NCBI GenBank assembly: GCA_949291365.1 | Contig: CASEVJ010000003.1 | Location: 1-64,000 of the forward strand | Origin: an uncultured bacterium | Lineage (GTDB): Bacteria; Elusimicrobiota; Elusimicrobia; Elusimicrobiales; Elusimicrobiaceae | Length of the DNA stretch: 64,000 bases | Direction: 5' to 3' | Made by a program: the position numbers and the translations under genes | The notes under the pieces: generated by a model | Told to the model about the DNA's origin: nothing | Database searches by the model: none | The model's input: only the letters and a program-made list of their open reading frames with translations | Shown here: in pieces, positions 34,766-43,306 of the stretch | Layout of the letters: each line of letters starts with the position of its first letter | How positions within the stretch are numbered: the stretch's first letter is position 1

Positions 34766-36373
34766 TCAAGATTTGCCTTCGCCTTCACTGCCGCTGCCGG
34801 ATCCTGCACCGCCGTCCCCAGCAGATCCGCCCAAGTCTAAGTACTGGCCACCAAGGTCCATAGCGGCATTTGAACCTGCTCCAATAGCATAATCTTTAGC
34901 GGCAGCTCCCATTTTCTGCCAAAAGCCATTATTATTGCCTTTGTCAGCTCCTCCTTGTTCACCAATTTCCGAGCCCTCTGTACCGGTTTGTTGGTTGGCG
35001 CCTTCTTTCAGAGCTTGCGTATCCTTTTCAGGGAATTTAATATAGCTGATACCCAAAGCCACCACCATTAACGACCCCACTACTATACCGGCAATAGCCC
35101 AGCCCTGCTGCTCTTTGTATTTTTGGATATATTTGGCACAATCTGCCAAATAGAAAGCAATCAACCCCGCCATAACTAATCCGGCCGCAATAGCCCCCAG
35201 TAAGGCCCAGGTGGCATACGGGCCGCCGGCGCGGTAGGCCTTCATCAAAGCCGCAATCGTAAAACACGCCCCCACCGTGGCTAATGCCAAAGACAACATA
35301 TTCTTCATCAAGCGGCTACGGTGTTCTTGACGCTCCTGTTCCGTATTATCCACAGTATCCGCCGCTTCGGCAAAGCCCCGCTCCCGCCGTTCCATATCAT
35401 TAAGGAAATCGGAAGAACTGGTACCGGCAAAACCGGCATCCCCACCGTCCTCCAAAGCAATACCACCCGAAAGATGTTCTCTGGCCATAAACGGGCTGGT
35501 GCCTTCGTTAGCGGCGCGGTTGGCATTTGCCGCTACTTTAGAAGAAGAAACTGCGATATCCCGCAAGCTGCGCCCCTGCTGGGAGTTGGCCCCCATTCTG
35601 GAGCTGCTGTCGCGCCCGCCGGCTATAAAAGCGCTTCTGCCTCTGCCGGGCACGCCTTGCACTTCGCCATTAGAAGCAATAAGCGTCGTTCCTTTAGGCA
35701 TGGAGCCGGTCAGCGCGTAAGAGCCCATACGGGCAGCCGCTTCTCCTTTAGCAGAAGAAGAGGAACCACCTCCATACGAGGAGCCACCAAACCCGCCGTT
35801 GCTGCCAGAGCCCAGATTGCTCCCTGAAGCGCGGGCAATAGAAGCCCGCTGAAGGCCGCCGGCCTGTTCTTCGCCCAATTTATTGATTTTGGTTTGAGTA
35901 GCCGCCAAAGCCCCCGTCATGGCTGCACTATCTCCATAAGGATTAGCTGAATAGGCCGCTCCGCCGTCATAACCAATTTCCGTAGCGGCATTGGCACCCA
36001 TACCCAGACCGTCCTCGCCTGCACCCAGCGCACTGCCAAAAACAGAAGCGCTGTCCATCGCTCCGTCAAAAGCGGCCAGGGCACCGTCCCCCGCGTCAAA
36101 GATATGGCCTTCTTTAGCGGCTCTTTCTTCTGCGGTTGCAAACTGTGTAGCACCGGAAGAAATGCTAATGGTGGTATCATTAGGCAATGTACCGCCAGAA
36201 GCCAAAATTTCACTGAAAGACCGCACACGCTTTTCTTGGGCCGCCGGGCTGCTGTTCATATAGCTATATATGTTGAGCCCCAGCATGCCTACCGTAAAAG
36301 CCATGCCGGCCGTTTTACCGGCGCTTAAACTAATCGCGCCCAAACGGCTCTTTAAAAAAGCAAACAGGTTCAT
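34766..36373 (-). CDS. Gly/Ser-rich membrane protein of the Tad-linked cassette (paralogue A)
   Basis: Protein of 535 aa. An N-terminal helix with a preceding basic stretch (FLKSRLGAISLSAGKTAGMAF) leads into an Ala/Gly/Ser-rich region of about 300 residues. Motifs shared with the next gene upstream are NAATEIG near 128, ARASGSNL near 178, and NRAANEGT...LSGGI near 283 followed by SSSDF. Three hydrophobic segments (about 355-445) and an acidic Gly-rich tail end the protein. The ATG follows AGGAGG; an earlier in-frame start lacks a site. No known family is seen. The shared motifs make it a paralogue of the protein encoded at 36433-37821. Confidence 0.72.
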   Translation of the reverse strand: MNLFAFLKSRLGAISLSAGKTAGMAFTVGMLGLNIYSYMNSSPAAQEKRVRSFSEILASGGTLPNDTTISISSGATQFATAEERAAKEGHIFDAGDGALAAFDGAMDSASVFGSALGAGEDGLGMGANAATEIGYDGGAAYSANPYGDSAAMTGALAATQTKINKLGEEQAGGLQRASIARASGSNLGSGSNGGFGGSSYGGGSSSSAKGEAAARMGSYALTGSMPKGTTLIASNGEVQGVPGRGRSAFIAGGRDSSSRMGANSQQGRSLRDIAVSSSKVAANANRAANEGTSPFMAREHLSGGIALEDGGDAGFAGTSSSDFLNDMERRERGFAEAADTVDNTEQERQEHRSRLMKNMLSLALATVGACFTIAALMKAYRAGGPYATWALLGAIAAGLVMAGLIAFYLADCAKYIQKYKEQQGWAIAGIVVGSLMVVALGISYIKFPEKDTQALKEGANQQTGTEGSEIGEQGGADKGNNNGFWQKMGAAAKDYAIGAGSNAAMDLGGQYLDLGGSAGDGGAGSGSGSEGEGKS

Positions 36374-36432
36374 AACGCCTCCTAATAAAATAAACAACTT
36401 TTATGAACATCTAAAACTAATTGGTACGTGTT

Positions 36433-37821
36433 TTATTTTTGCTCTGCACCAAATACTTGATACCAAGCTTCACGGCTTTCTACTTTACCAGCCCACCAAG
36501 CTGTCCCCGTCAAGCCGCCCCAAGCGTAGTTGTAAATAGCATTGGTAATTGTCTTGGCACTCTGTGAATATGGAGCATTGGTGCTGGTCGTTTCAAATGT
36601 GCTTTCTCCCCATTGTTCTTGGAAATCACCAATTTTATCAAGCGTTTTATTATAAGGAGACCAAATCCACGCATAACACAATCCGGGCACTAGGGCCGCT
36701 GCACAAGAAATACCTACAGTACGCTGAAAATCCTCTATAGATTCCCGCAATTCTTCTTTAGATTTTTCGTAAAGTTCTATCATGTCCCCTACGCCGCTGA
36801 TACCAGCCCCCAACCCGCTCATGATGTCATCTCCGGAAAAATCTGAGGAGCTGGCCGCACCCGTGGTCAGCGTATCACCGTTCAGACGAATACCGCCGGA
36901 CAAACGTTCCGAAGCCATAAACGCTCTGGTACCTTCGTTAGCGGCACGGTCGCGGTTTTGGGTAATATCGGCCGATTGTTTTTGCAGGAAAGCCAACTGC
37001 TCTTTATTATTGCCTTCCCCCCAGGCCAAGGCCTGCCCGAAGCTGCTGGTGGATTTGCGCCCGCCGGCTAACCCAGACGTATCCGAACCGTTAGCCGCAC
37101 CGGCAATTTCCGCACCGCCCAACACGCCGGAAGAACTTACGCGGCCGCCTTCACGTCCCACTCCGCTTCCGGCTTGCAGCGGAGTAGCATTTAAATTACT
37201 GCCCGAGGCGCGGGCCATACCGGAAGCCATGCCCCACTTGCTTCCGCCGCCCTGGCCCAATGCGGCAGCGGCTGCTTTGGCAGCGTCTCCCGCTCCGGCT
37301 GCAGCGGCATCTGCCGCCGCTTTCTGCTGGGCTTGCATAGAGGCCTGCAGGGCAGCCAACTGCTGCTGCATAGAACCGACATTGGCAGAGCCGTCTATAC
37401 CTATCTCTTTAGCGGCGTTGGCGCCGTTCATGCCTAACCCACCGGTAGCACCGTCCATTTTATAAGCGGCTATTTTCTGTTCTTGCTGCACAAAAGCCGG
37501 GTCATTGGACATCTTTGCCCGGGCGGCATCGGCCTGCATTAACTGCATGTCCTTGGAAAGCGTAGCCCGAATACCGGACTGCACCTCTCCGCCGGCTCCA
37601 TAATTACCGCCGTACACGCCGTCCCCGCCGGCTCCCGCCACAAAGATTACTTCCTGGTCATTGGACGAAAACACCGTGTTCGGGCTGGGCTGGGAAGAAG
37701 ACCCCACCATTTGCCAGGTGGCTATGCCGGCCACGCCGACCGCCGCCGATAACCCCACCGCCTGCATGGCGGAAAGAGCTATTTTGCCTGCTCTGCTATG
37801 TAAAAGTTTTATGATGTTCAT
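36433..37821 (-). CDS. Gly/Ser-rich membrane protein of the Tad-linked cassette (paralogue B)
   Basis: Protein of 462 aa. A basic start and membrane helix (KIALSAMQAVGLSAAVGVAGIATW) precede an Ala/Gly/Gln-rich region. It repeats the motif order of paralogue A: NAAKEIG near 134, ARASGSNL near 201, NRDRAANEGT...LSGGI near 289, then SSSDF. The C terminus differs, with one Cys-containing hydrophobic stretch and aromatic-rich text (NYAWGGLTGTAWWAG). AGGAGC precedes the ATG. An Ala-rich heptad-like run (about 140-190) suggests a coiled coil. Function unknown. Confidence 0.72.
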   Translation of the reverse strand: MNIIKLLHSRAGKIALSAMQAVGLSAAVGVAGIATWQMVGSSSQPSPNTVFSSNDQEVIFVAGAGGDGVYGGNYGAGGEVQSGIRATLSKDMQLMQADAARAKMSNDPAFVQQEQKIAAYKMDGATGGLGMNGANAAKEIGIDGSANVGSMQQQLAALQASMQAQQKAAADAAAAGAGDAAKAAAAALGQGGGSKWGMASGMARASGSNLNATPLQAGSGVGREGGRVSSSGVLGGAEIAGAANGSDTSGLAGGRKSTSSFGQALAWGEGNNKEQLAFLQKQSADITQNRDRAANEGTRAFMASERLSGGIRLNGDTLTTGAASSSDFSGDDIMSGLGAGISGVGDMIELYEKSKEELRESIEDFQRTVGISCAAALVPGLCYAWIWSPYNKTLDKIGDFQEQWGESTFETTSTNAPYSQSAKTITNAIYNYAWGGLTGTAWWAGKVESREAWYQVFGAEQK

Positions 37822-37830
37822 AATTTGCTC

Positions 37831-39480
37831 CTAATTGCCTATCATACGCCACTCATCATTACCTACGAGTTCAAATTTTTGATTCTGCGTATTGGTAAAT
37901 GTTTTTCCATCATTATCCAATTTTCCATACATACGTACACCATTGACAGTAATACTTGGCGAGGTATCACCACCGCTTGGCTGACTGTTCCAACCGCTGC
38001 CCCACTTTGGTTGACTGTCTCTGTTGTTCCAATATTGAGCCCGGGAATTGCGACGGATCTCTTTCTTCTGGGCCCGAACGATACTCTTATTGTCCTGTTC
38101 CCAGTGTTTTTGCGTGGCTTGGTTAATTTTATTAGCTTGCTCCGCAGAAACAGACAAAGTCTGTCCCTCTTCCACTTTCCAAGAAGAATTTTCTCCGCTT
38201 TTGCGCGCAACGACATCATTTCCTCTCATCAATACGCTTGTATCTGTTTTCCCATCATCAGTTTTTCCAAAAGACAAGTCGGCCTCCTTCATAAAAGAAT
38301 CCGCATCTTTGCTACCAGACATAATGTCGTTCAAACTTTCATTAGTCATATCGCCCGATTCTAACCGGGTAAAATCTTGCTTTTGAACCCAGTCTTGATA
38401 CTCTTGAGCATTCTGATCGCGGGTGGCCTTGACTTGGGACATAGTCTCCTGCAGGGCCGTTTGGGCCATAGACAAAGCAAATTGGCCCGCCATTTTCACT
38501 AATTCTCCGGCTATTTCCTCCCAATATTTATCTTCCTCTTCTTCGGCGTTTTCCTGCCCTTGTTCTTGGGCATCGCTCAACGCGTCATCAAACAGGCCCG
38601 GATCCATACTGCTTACGGGCGCGTTGGGGTCTAAATTCAAGCCGGCTGCTTTGCTCAAGTCCACAGCGCCGCTGTCGCTTAAGAAAGCATCGCTTCCTTT
38701 TACGTTGCCGCCCATCATGGCTTTTTTGGCATTGAGCAGGCGGGCGTCTTTCTGCCCGGCGGCGGCACGGCTGCCGGCAGCCGCCTGGAACAAGGCCTTG
38801 CGGGCACTGCCGCTGCCCGGCCCCTTCTGGTTAGAGAAGACGTCTTTGCCTTTCTCTTGGCTGACAAAATTAGAAAAATCCCCAGTAGCGCCAAAAGTGC
38901 CGCTCATGCCAGAGCCGGTAGCACTGCGCAAGCTGGCGCTATTTAACGTACCTATAGAGGTGGTGCCCCCGCCGTATCCGCCGCTGCTTGCGCCGCCGTA
39001 ATATTGGCCATCATAGTATTCCGACGCATCATATTCTTCACCGGACATATCAAAATCCATGGCGTCCTCTTCCTGGCGGGCTTCTTTTTCTTCTTCAGAA
39101 TACAAGGCATTTTTCTCTACATTCTGCATATCCGGATATTTGGAAGCCAGCAAATACTGCTCCGCCTCATCAGAAGAAAAAGGCATATTGGCCAAATCAT
39201 ATCCGCGGGTTTCAAAATCATAAAAATCATCATCGCTGGCCGAGCCCATGGCAGAGCCCAACGTAAAAAGAGCTACCAGCACCACTACGGCGATAGCTCC
39301 CCATGTATAGGCCTGTTTACGATCCATATTATTCAGCTTGGCCCATGTTTTACCCAACGCGGCAAACGGGCTTTGTTTTTTATTCTGCCCGTCTTTCCCA
39401 GCAGCGGCGGCAACCGGTTTTTTTTCTTCGTTGTTCTGTTTGCCGGCGCGTACTTTGCTTTTGTTAAACAGGTTGAACAT
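37831..39480 (-). CDS. membrane-anchored first protein of the Tad-linked cassette
   Basis: Protein of 549 aa. A Lys-rich cytoplasmic segment (about 1-55) is followed by a helix (YTWGAIAVVVLVALFTLGSAMG, about 58-79). A very acidic segment follows (about 82-155, many D, E and Y), then Gly/Ser-rich text and a helical C-terminal half ending in a small domain (SITVNGVRMYGKL...). GAGG precedes the ATG. It is the first gene after the strong promoter at 39.6 kb, so probably the most highly made member. The acidic stretch could bind cations or a basic partner. No family recognised. Confidence 0.72.
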   Translation of the reverse strand: MFNLFNKSKVRAGKQNNEEKKPVAAAAGKDGQNKKQSPFAALGKTWAKLNNMDRKQAYTWGAIAVVVLVALFTLGSAMGSASDDDFYDFETRGYDLANMPFSSDEAEQYLLASKYPDMQNVEKNALYSEEEKEARQEEDAMDFDMSGEEYDASEYYDGQYYGGASSGGYGGGTTSIGTLNSASLRSATGSGMSGTFGATGDFSNFVSQEKGKDVFSNQKGPGSGSARKALFQAAAGSRAAAGQKDARLLNAKKAMMGGNVKGSDAFLSDSGAVDLSKAAGLNLDPNAPVSSMDPGLFDDALSDAQEQGQENAEEEEDKYWEEIAGELVKMAGQFALSMAQTALQETMSQVKATRDQNAQEYQDWVQKQDFTRLESGDMTNESLNDIMSGSKDADSFMKEADLSFGKTDDGKTDTSVLMRGNDVVARKSGENSSWKVEEGQTLSVSAEQANKINQATQKHWEQDNKSIVRAQKKEIRRNSRAQYWNNRDSQPKWGSGWNSQPSGGDTSPSITVNGVRMYGKLDNDGKTFTNTQNQKFELVGNDEWRMIGN

Positions 39481-39525
39481 ATTTTTACCTCATTATTTAT
39501 ATATAAAAATTCACTCTTGCTGACC

Positions 39526-39546
39526 CGTAAGAGAACGGCTCTTACG
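39526..39546 (-). promoter_or_regulatory. leader hairpin of the Tad-linked cassette
   Basis: CGTAAGAG and CTCTTACG pair around five bases in the leader (about 105 bases) of the cassette message, about 45 bases before the ATG. There is no U-tract, so a stabilising or protein-binding role is more likely than termination. Confidence 0.55.
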
Positions 39547-39592
39547 CTCAAACACAGAGTTTAAATTTTTGCGCCCTAAAGGTGCTACTAGT

Positions 39593-39621
39593 AGTATAAA
39601 TGCTTTTGAAGCTTTTGTCAA
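39593..39621 (-). promoter_or_regulatory. near-consensus promoter of the Tad-linked cassette
   Basis: TTGACA, a 17-base spacer and TATACT on the minus strand. It is the best sigma-70-type promoter seen in the window and drives the unit from 39480 to 29361. Confidence 0.85.
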
Positions 39622-39636
39622 GGGGTTTCCTTGGCA

Positions 39637-40170
39637 TCAACCTTCAGGCCGTACATACGGCAACACGCGTTCGTTGGGCCCCACATATTTAATCACTTGG
39701 AGCTGACCGCCTGTCTCGCACAAAAATGCAAACCCTTTTAAACACTTCATGTCACTTTCACAAACCTGCGATTTATTGTAATCGCATAAAAATTTAATAC
39801 GGGGTGGGCGCGTGTTCACCGTCAGCACCACGCGCGTCCAGGTGCCGGAAGTATTGAAATCCAGTTTAACGTCGCCCAAGCTTAAAAAGCGGCGCATGCC
39901 GGCATTGTTAAAGCCCAAATAATCTTCCACTTTTTTAGTAATATCTTTTTCCAAGAAACGTCTATCCCAACGCTGCAAATACGATGTGGTATGACTCTGC
40001 AGCTGGTAGCGGCGGGCCGCATAAAAACCGGCAATTTCCATTTTCTGGCTAAGCACCAAAATACCAAAAATTTTAATAATAAACAAAATAAAAATCACCA
40101 ACACCGGAAACAGCAAAACTGTTTCCGTAGTGGCCTGACCTTTACGGGAAGAAAAAATGCTGCCTATCAT
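39637..40170 (-). CDS. TadE-like pseudopilin
   Basis: Protein of 177 aa. A short positively charged start ending in RKGQATTETVLLFPV, with the conserved glutamate, is followed by a hydrophobic helix and a periplasmic domain, as in TadE. A pair of cysteines lies in each of two C-terminal loops (FLCDYNKSQVCESDMKC...LCE). Prepilin peptidase cleavage before the hydrophobic stretch is expected from the family. The ATG overlaps the upstream stop as ATGA, with AAGGTGGGG as ribosome site; an upstream reading of 14 codons is unsupported. Confidence 0.82.
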   Translation of the reverse strand: MIGSIFSSRKGQATTETVLLFPVLVIFILFIIKIFGILVLSQKMEIAGFYAARRYQLQSHTTSYLQRWDRRFLEKDITKKVEDYLGFNNAGMRRFLSLGDVKLDFNTSGTWTRVVLTVNTRPPRIKFLCDYNKSQVCESDMKCLKGFAFLCETGGQLQVIKYVGPNERVLPYVRPEG

Positions 40171-41282
40171 AACCCCACCTTTACGCTGTATTTGGGCAGC
40201 GGATTGGGCCACACGCAGTTGTTGCCGCCGCGCGGACAGCTGACAGACACACTGTTGCGCACATACGGCTGGTAACGCTGCGTTACGTTAATATTAAAAC
40301 GGTTGGCCGGCAGTGTATACTTTTGTTTCAACGTAATCCCGCGCGCCAAACGCTGCAGTTTGGAACGGCTGGAAGAATCCAAATAAGCAAACTGGAATAA
40401 TTTCTCTTCCGCGATATTAGATTCTGTAAAATCAATGGCATAGGCGCCGGAATGGCGGGTAGACCCCTGGAAGTCCGCCGTCACATAAAAGCGTAATTTT
40501 TTATAAGGCACTTCAAACGGCTTTGTAGACAAAATATACCGATCCAATGTGGCCGCCGCTTCCCGTCCGCATTCGGATTTGCGGCAGCTGCGCGTATTTA
40601 AATAATAGCTCTGGCGGAACATGCGGGAATCTTTTACTGTATCATCATACACATAAGTCTGGGAAGCGTAAATAGACCCGGTGCGGATATAAATGGTGGC
40701 ATAGTCCCGGATAGCCGGCAAAGCACCCTTGTTGGCCCCAAAGAAATAGTTATCCGCAATTTCTTTATCGGTGATAACATACATTTCCTCTTCATCAAAA
40801 GAATCCTGCGGGTCTTCCTTTGCCCAGCCCTGTCTTTTGCCCTCATAATACTTAAAGCCCCAGTCCGTAGACTCGGCCGCCGGGCGCGGATTGGCAATTG
40901 CCCCATTCGGCCCCAAAGAATAGTTCGGCCCTAACGAAGGGAAAGCTCCCGATTTATAAAAAACGTCAAAAACCGTGTACTCATTTTCATCTTCGGAGGT
41001 TTCTTTGGAAGGGAGCTGGGCGGACATCGTTTGCATAACGCGGTAAGGCAGCGGCCCGTTTACCTGTGCCACGGCGTTTAAATAACCGCTGGTCGTAGAC
41101 ATCTGGGAATAGGCCCCGTTGTCCAGGGCAAACTGCTCGCGCACTTTGCTCATGGACAATTTAGAGGTTTCAAACAGCAAATAAATCAGCAACATGAAAA
41201 TAGGCGCAAGCATAACCGCGGGCAACAATATTTGTGCCCGGCGGCTGCGAAGCGTATCCCCTATTCTGTTCATTATTTGCAT
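40167..41282 (-). CDS. TadG/TadE-like pilus assembly protein
   Basis: Protein of 371 aa. The N terminus (RSRRAQILLPAVMLAPIFML) is a TadE/TadG-type prepilin-like helix, but the residue before the hydrophobic run is Q-I-L rather than the usual T-V-E. A periplasmic domain of about 320 residues follows. It is mainly beta with a pair CRKSEC near 215 and a C-terminal SVSCPRGGNNC loop. TadG-like proteins help anchor the pilus. It starts five bases after the small Flp-like gene. Assignment rests on topology and neighbours. Confidence 0.7.
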   Translation of the reverse strand: MQIMNRIGDTLRSRRAQILLPAVMLAPIFMLLIYLLFETSKLSMSKVREQFALDNGAYSQMSTTSGYLNAVAQVNGPLPYRVMQTMSAQLPSKETSEDENEYTVFDVFYKSGAFPSLGPNYSLGPNGAIANPRPAAESTDWGFKYYEGKRQGWAKEDPQDSFDEEEMYVITDKEIADNYFFGANKGALPAIRDYATIYIRTGSIYASQTYVYDDTVKDSRMFRQSYYLNTRSCRKSECGREAAATLDRYILSTKPFEVPYKKLRFYVTADFQGSTRHSGAYAIDFTESNIAEEKLFQFAYLDSSSRSKLQRLARGITLKQKYTLPANRFNINVTQRYQPYVRNSVSVSCPRGGNNCVWPNPLPKYSVKVGL

Positions 41283-41286
41283 ACGT

Positions 41287-41463
41287 TCACCCGGTCAGCA
41301 GCTGTCCCACAAACGTAAAAAACCAACGGACAATATCCTTATGAAACGCCGTAATAAAAGCAGACAAAATGACCAATATGCTGCTAAGCATCAGCACATA
41401 TTCAATAGAGGCCTGTCCTTTCCGCTGGCGCAGCAGCCGCCATACCGCTTTTATCCGGCGCAT
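41287..41463 (-). CDS. Flp-like small pilin (58 aa)
   Basis: Small gene of 58 codons between the NarL-type regulator (stop 10 bases away) and the TadG-like gene. The product starts with a basic stretch (RLLRQRKGQ), then ASIEYVLMLSSILVILS, which is the G-x-x-x-x-E-Y signature of Flp pilins processed by prepilin peptidase. A short amphipathic tail follows. The same signature occurs in the two Flp-like proteins at 56 kb (NTIEY, TAIEY). It is likely a minor pilin of the same apparatus, co-transcribed with the regulators. Confidence 0.8.
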   Translation of the reverse strand: MRRIKAVWRLLRQRKGQASIEYVLMLSSILVILSAFITAFHKDIVRWFFTFVGQLLTG

Positions 41464-41472
41464 AGTATTTTA

Positions 41473-42156
41473 TTATTCTTCGTCCTCAAATTTCATGCCT
41501 TCCGAAGAGATAAGCCCTTTTTCAATGGCTTTGACCACCGCTTCGGTACGGCTGCTGACGCCCAGTTTATGGAAAGCGCTGTTCAAATGATTTTTAATCG
41601 TTTTGACGCTGCAGCCCAATTCTTTGGCCAGCTCTTTATTGCTCATGCCTTTTCCCAGCAAATCCATTACTTTGATTTCTGTTTTGGTCAGTGTGGCCTG
41701 GCTGGGCATACCACCTTCGCCCATACGGCGCAGCCCATGCAAAAGCTTCCCCATCAGCTGCTGCGGAATCATCAACCCTTCCGCCGTAAAAGTCTTTATG
41801 GAGTTAACCAGCTCCACTGCCGGCAGCATTTTGGACAAATAGCCGTTGGCTCCGGCCTGTATAGCGTCGAGCACGTGGGCCTCGTCTTCAAAAGAAGACA
41901 GCATAAGCACATTTACTTCCGGCACATCTGCCCGGATTTTACGCGTGGCGGCAATGCCGTCCATTTTAGGCAGCTTAATGTCCATCAGCACCACATCGGG
42001 TTTGAGCTTTTTGGCCAAGGCCACCGCTTCCAGCCCGTCGGCAGCTTCTCCCACCACTTCTATCCATTTTTCACCGGTCAGCACGTCTTTGATGCCTTCA
42101 CGGAAAAGAGTCTGGTCGTCTGCAATCAGCACTTTGACTTTTTTCTTTTTGTTCAT
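41473..42156 (-). CDS. NarL/FixJ-type response regulator
   Basis: Protein of 227 aa. The receiver domain (5-125) has KVLIADDQ, the phospho-acceptor Asp in VVLMDIKLPKMDG, and conserved Ser and Lys (MLSSFE, YLSK). The LuxR-type helix-turn-helix (about 155-212) reads LGKGMSNKELAKELG and SVKTIKNHL. It is a DNA-binding regulator controlled by phosphorylation. GGGAG precedes the ATG. Its place between two kinase genes and the small Flp gene suggests that it controls this pilus locus. Confidence 0.93.
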   Translation of the reverse strand: MNKKKKVKVLIADDQTLFREGIKDVLTGEKWIEVVGEAADGLEAVALAKKLKPDVVLMDIKLPKMDGIAATRKIRADVPEVNVLMLSSFEDEAHVLDAIQAGANGYLSKMLPAVELVNSIKTFTAEGLMIPQQLMGKLLHGLRRMGEGGMPSQATLTKTEIKVMDLLGKGMSNKELAKELGCSVKTIKNHLNSAFHKLGVSSRTEAVVKAIEKGLISSEGMKFEDEE

Positions 42157-42184
42157 GTATTCTCGCTCCCGTACTGCGTGAAAT

Positions 42185-43306
42185 TTAGTTGCCGCTTACC
42201 GGCAGAGTAAAGTTAAAGGACGCGCCTTGACCCAACCCCTGGCTTTGGGCCCAAATGCGCCCGCCGTGATTGGTCACAATATCTTTGGCAATAGACAGCC
42301 CCAACCCCAGCCGGCCCACACGGCTTTTGTCGCCCACTTGCGTAAAGCTGGTGAACAAAGCCGGCGCCTGTTCCGGGTCTATGCCGTCTCCAGAGTCCGT
42401 TACCGACACTTTAGCATTTTTTTCGTCTAGTTTGCTCACTGTTACCAATATCCGGCCGTTGTCGGGCGTGTGGCGCACGGCGTTTTCCAGTATGTTAGAA
42501 ATTACCTGGCGGATACGTTTTTCGTCGGCAAACACCGGTATTTCCCCCACACTTTCAAATGTTACGCTAATGCCTCTTTTGCCGGCTTTGTCTTTAAAAA
42601 TTTCCGCCGTCTTTTTCATGCTGGCCGTAAGTTCAAAATTAGATTTTTCAATACGCAGCTTGCCCTTTTCAATGGCGGCCCAGTCCACCAGGTCTTTAAT
42701 CAAATGCTCAATCTGGCCGATGCTTTCGTCCATGTAAGACATTTTTTTGGCTTGGTCTTCGTCCGGCGTCATCTTCTTTTTAAGCATATCAAAACTCATT
42801 TTCAGCGTCATCAGTGAATTGGACAAGTCGTGCGATACAATAGAGAAAAACTTGGATTTCATGTTGTTAAGCCGATCCAAATCCGCGTTGCGCGCTTTGA
42901 GCTGAGCCAATAATTCCCGGTTGCTTCTTTCTAGGAAATATTTATCTAGCGCGCGGTTGATGGTACGCTTCAAATAGTCAAAATCCACCGGTTTAATTAA
43001 GAAATCGTATACCGACTCCTTCATCGCTTCCATAATGGAATTGAGCGAAGCGTAGGCCGTAATCATCAAAATCTGGCTGTCTTGGTTAAAAGAACGGATT
43101 TTGCGGATTAAGTCCAGCCCGGTTTCATCGGGCAGATTATAATCCATTAAAATCACGTTAAAAAACTCCGTAGACACCAAGTCCAGGCATTCTTTTCCGT
43201 CTCCGGCCTGGTACACTTTATACCCTTCTATTTCCAACAAGTCCGCCAGTGTCTCGCGCAGGTTATTGTCGTCGTCCACGACTAAAATTTTTACTTGCTT
43301 ATCCAT
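42185..43306 (-). CDS. REC-histidine kinase hybrid
   Basis: Protein of 373 aa. An N-terminal receiver (5-120, ILVVDDD, NVILMDYNLPDETG, PVDFDYL) is followed by HisKA with FFSIVSHDLSNS (phospho-His) and HATPase_c with NILENAVRHTPD (N box), DSGDGI (G1) and GLGLSIAKDI (G2). This order suits a phosphorelay intermediate that takes phosphate from another kinase or senses through its receiver. There is no membrane segment. The ATG at 43306 overlaps the end of the upstream kinase by 8 bases, with CCGGAG as ribosome site. Confidence 0.92.
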   Translation of the reverse strand: MDKQVKILVVDDDNNLRETLADLLEIEGYKVYQAGDGKECLDLVSTEFFNVILMDYNLPDETGLDLIRKIRSFNQDSQILMITAYASLNSIMEAMKESVYDFLIKPVDFDYLKRTINRALDKYFLERSNRELLAQLKARNADLDRLNNMKSKFFSIVSHDLSNSLMTLKMSFDMLKKKMTPDEDQAKKMSYMDESIGQIEHLIKDLVDWAAIEKGKLRIEKSNFELTASMKKTAEIFKDKAGKRGISVTFESVGEIPVFADEKRIRQVISNILENAVRHTPDNGRILVTVSKLDEKNAKVSVTDSGDGIDPEQAPALFTSFTQVGDKSRVGRLGLGLSIAKDIVTNHGGRIWAQSQGLGQGASFNFTLPVSGN

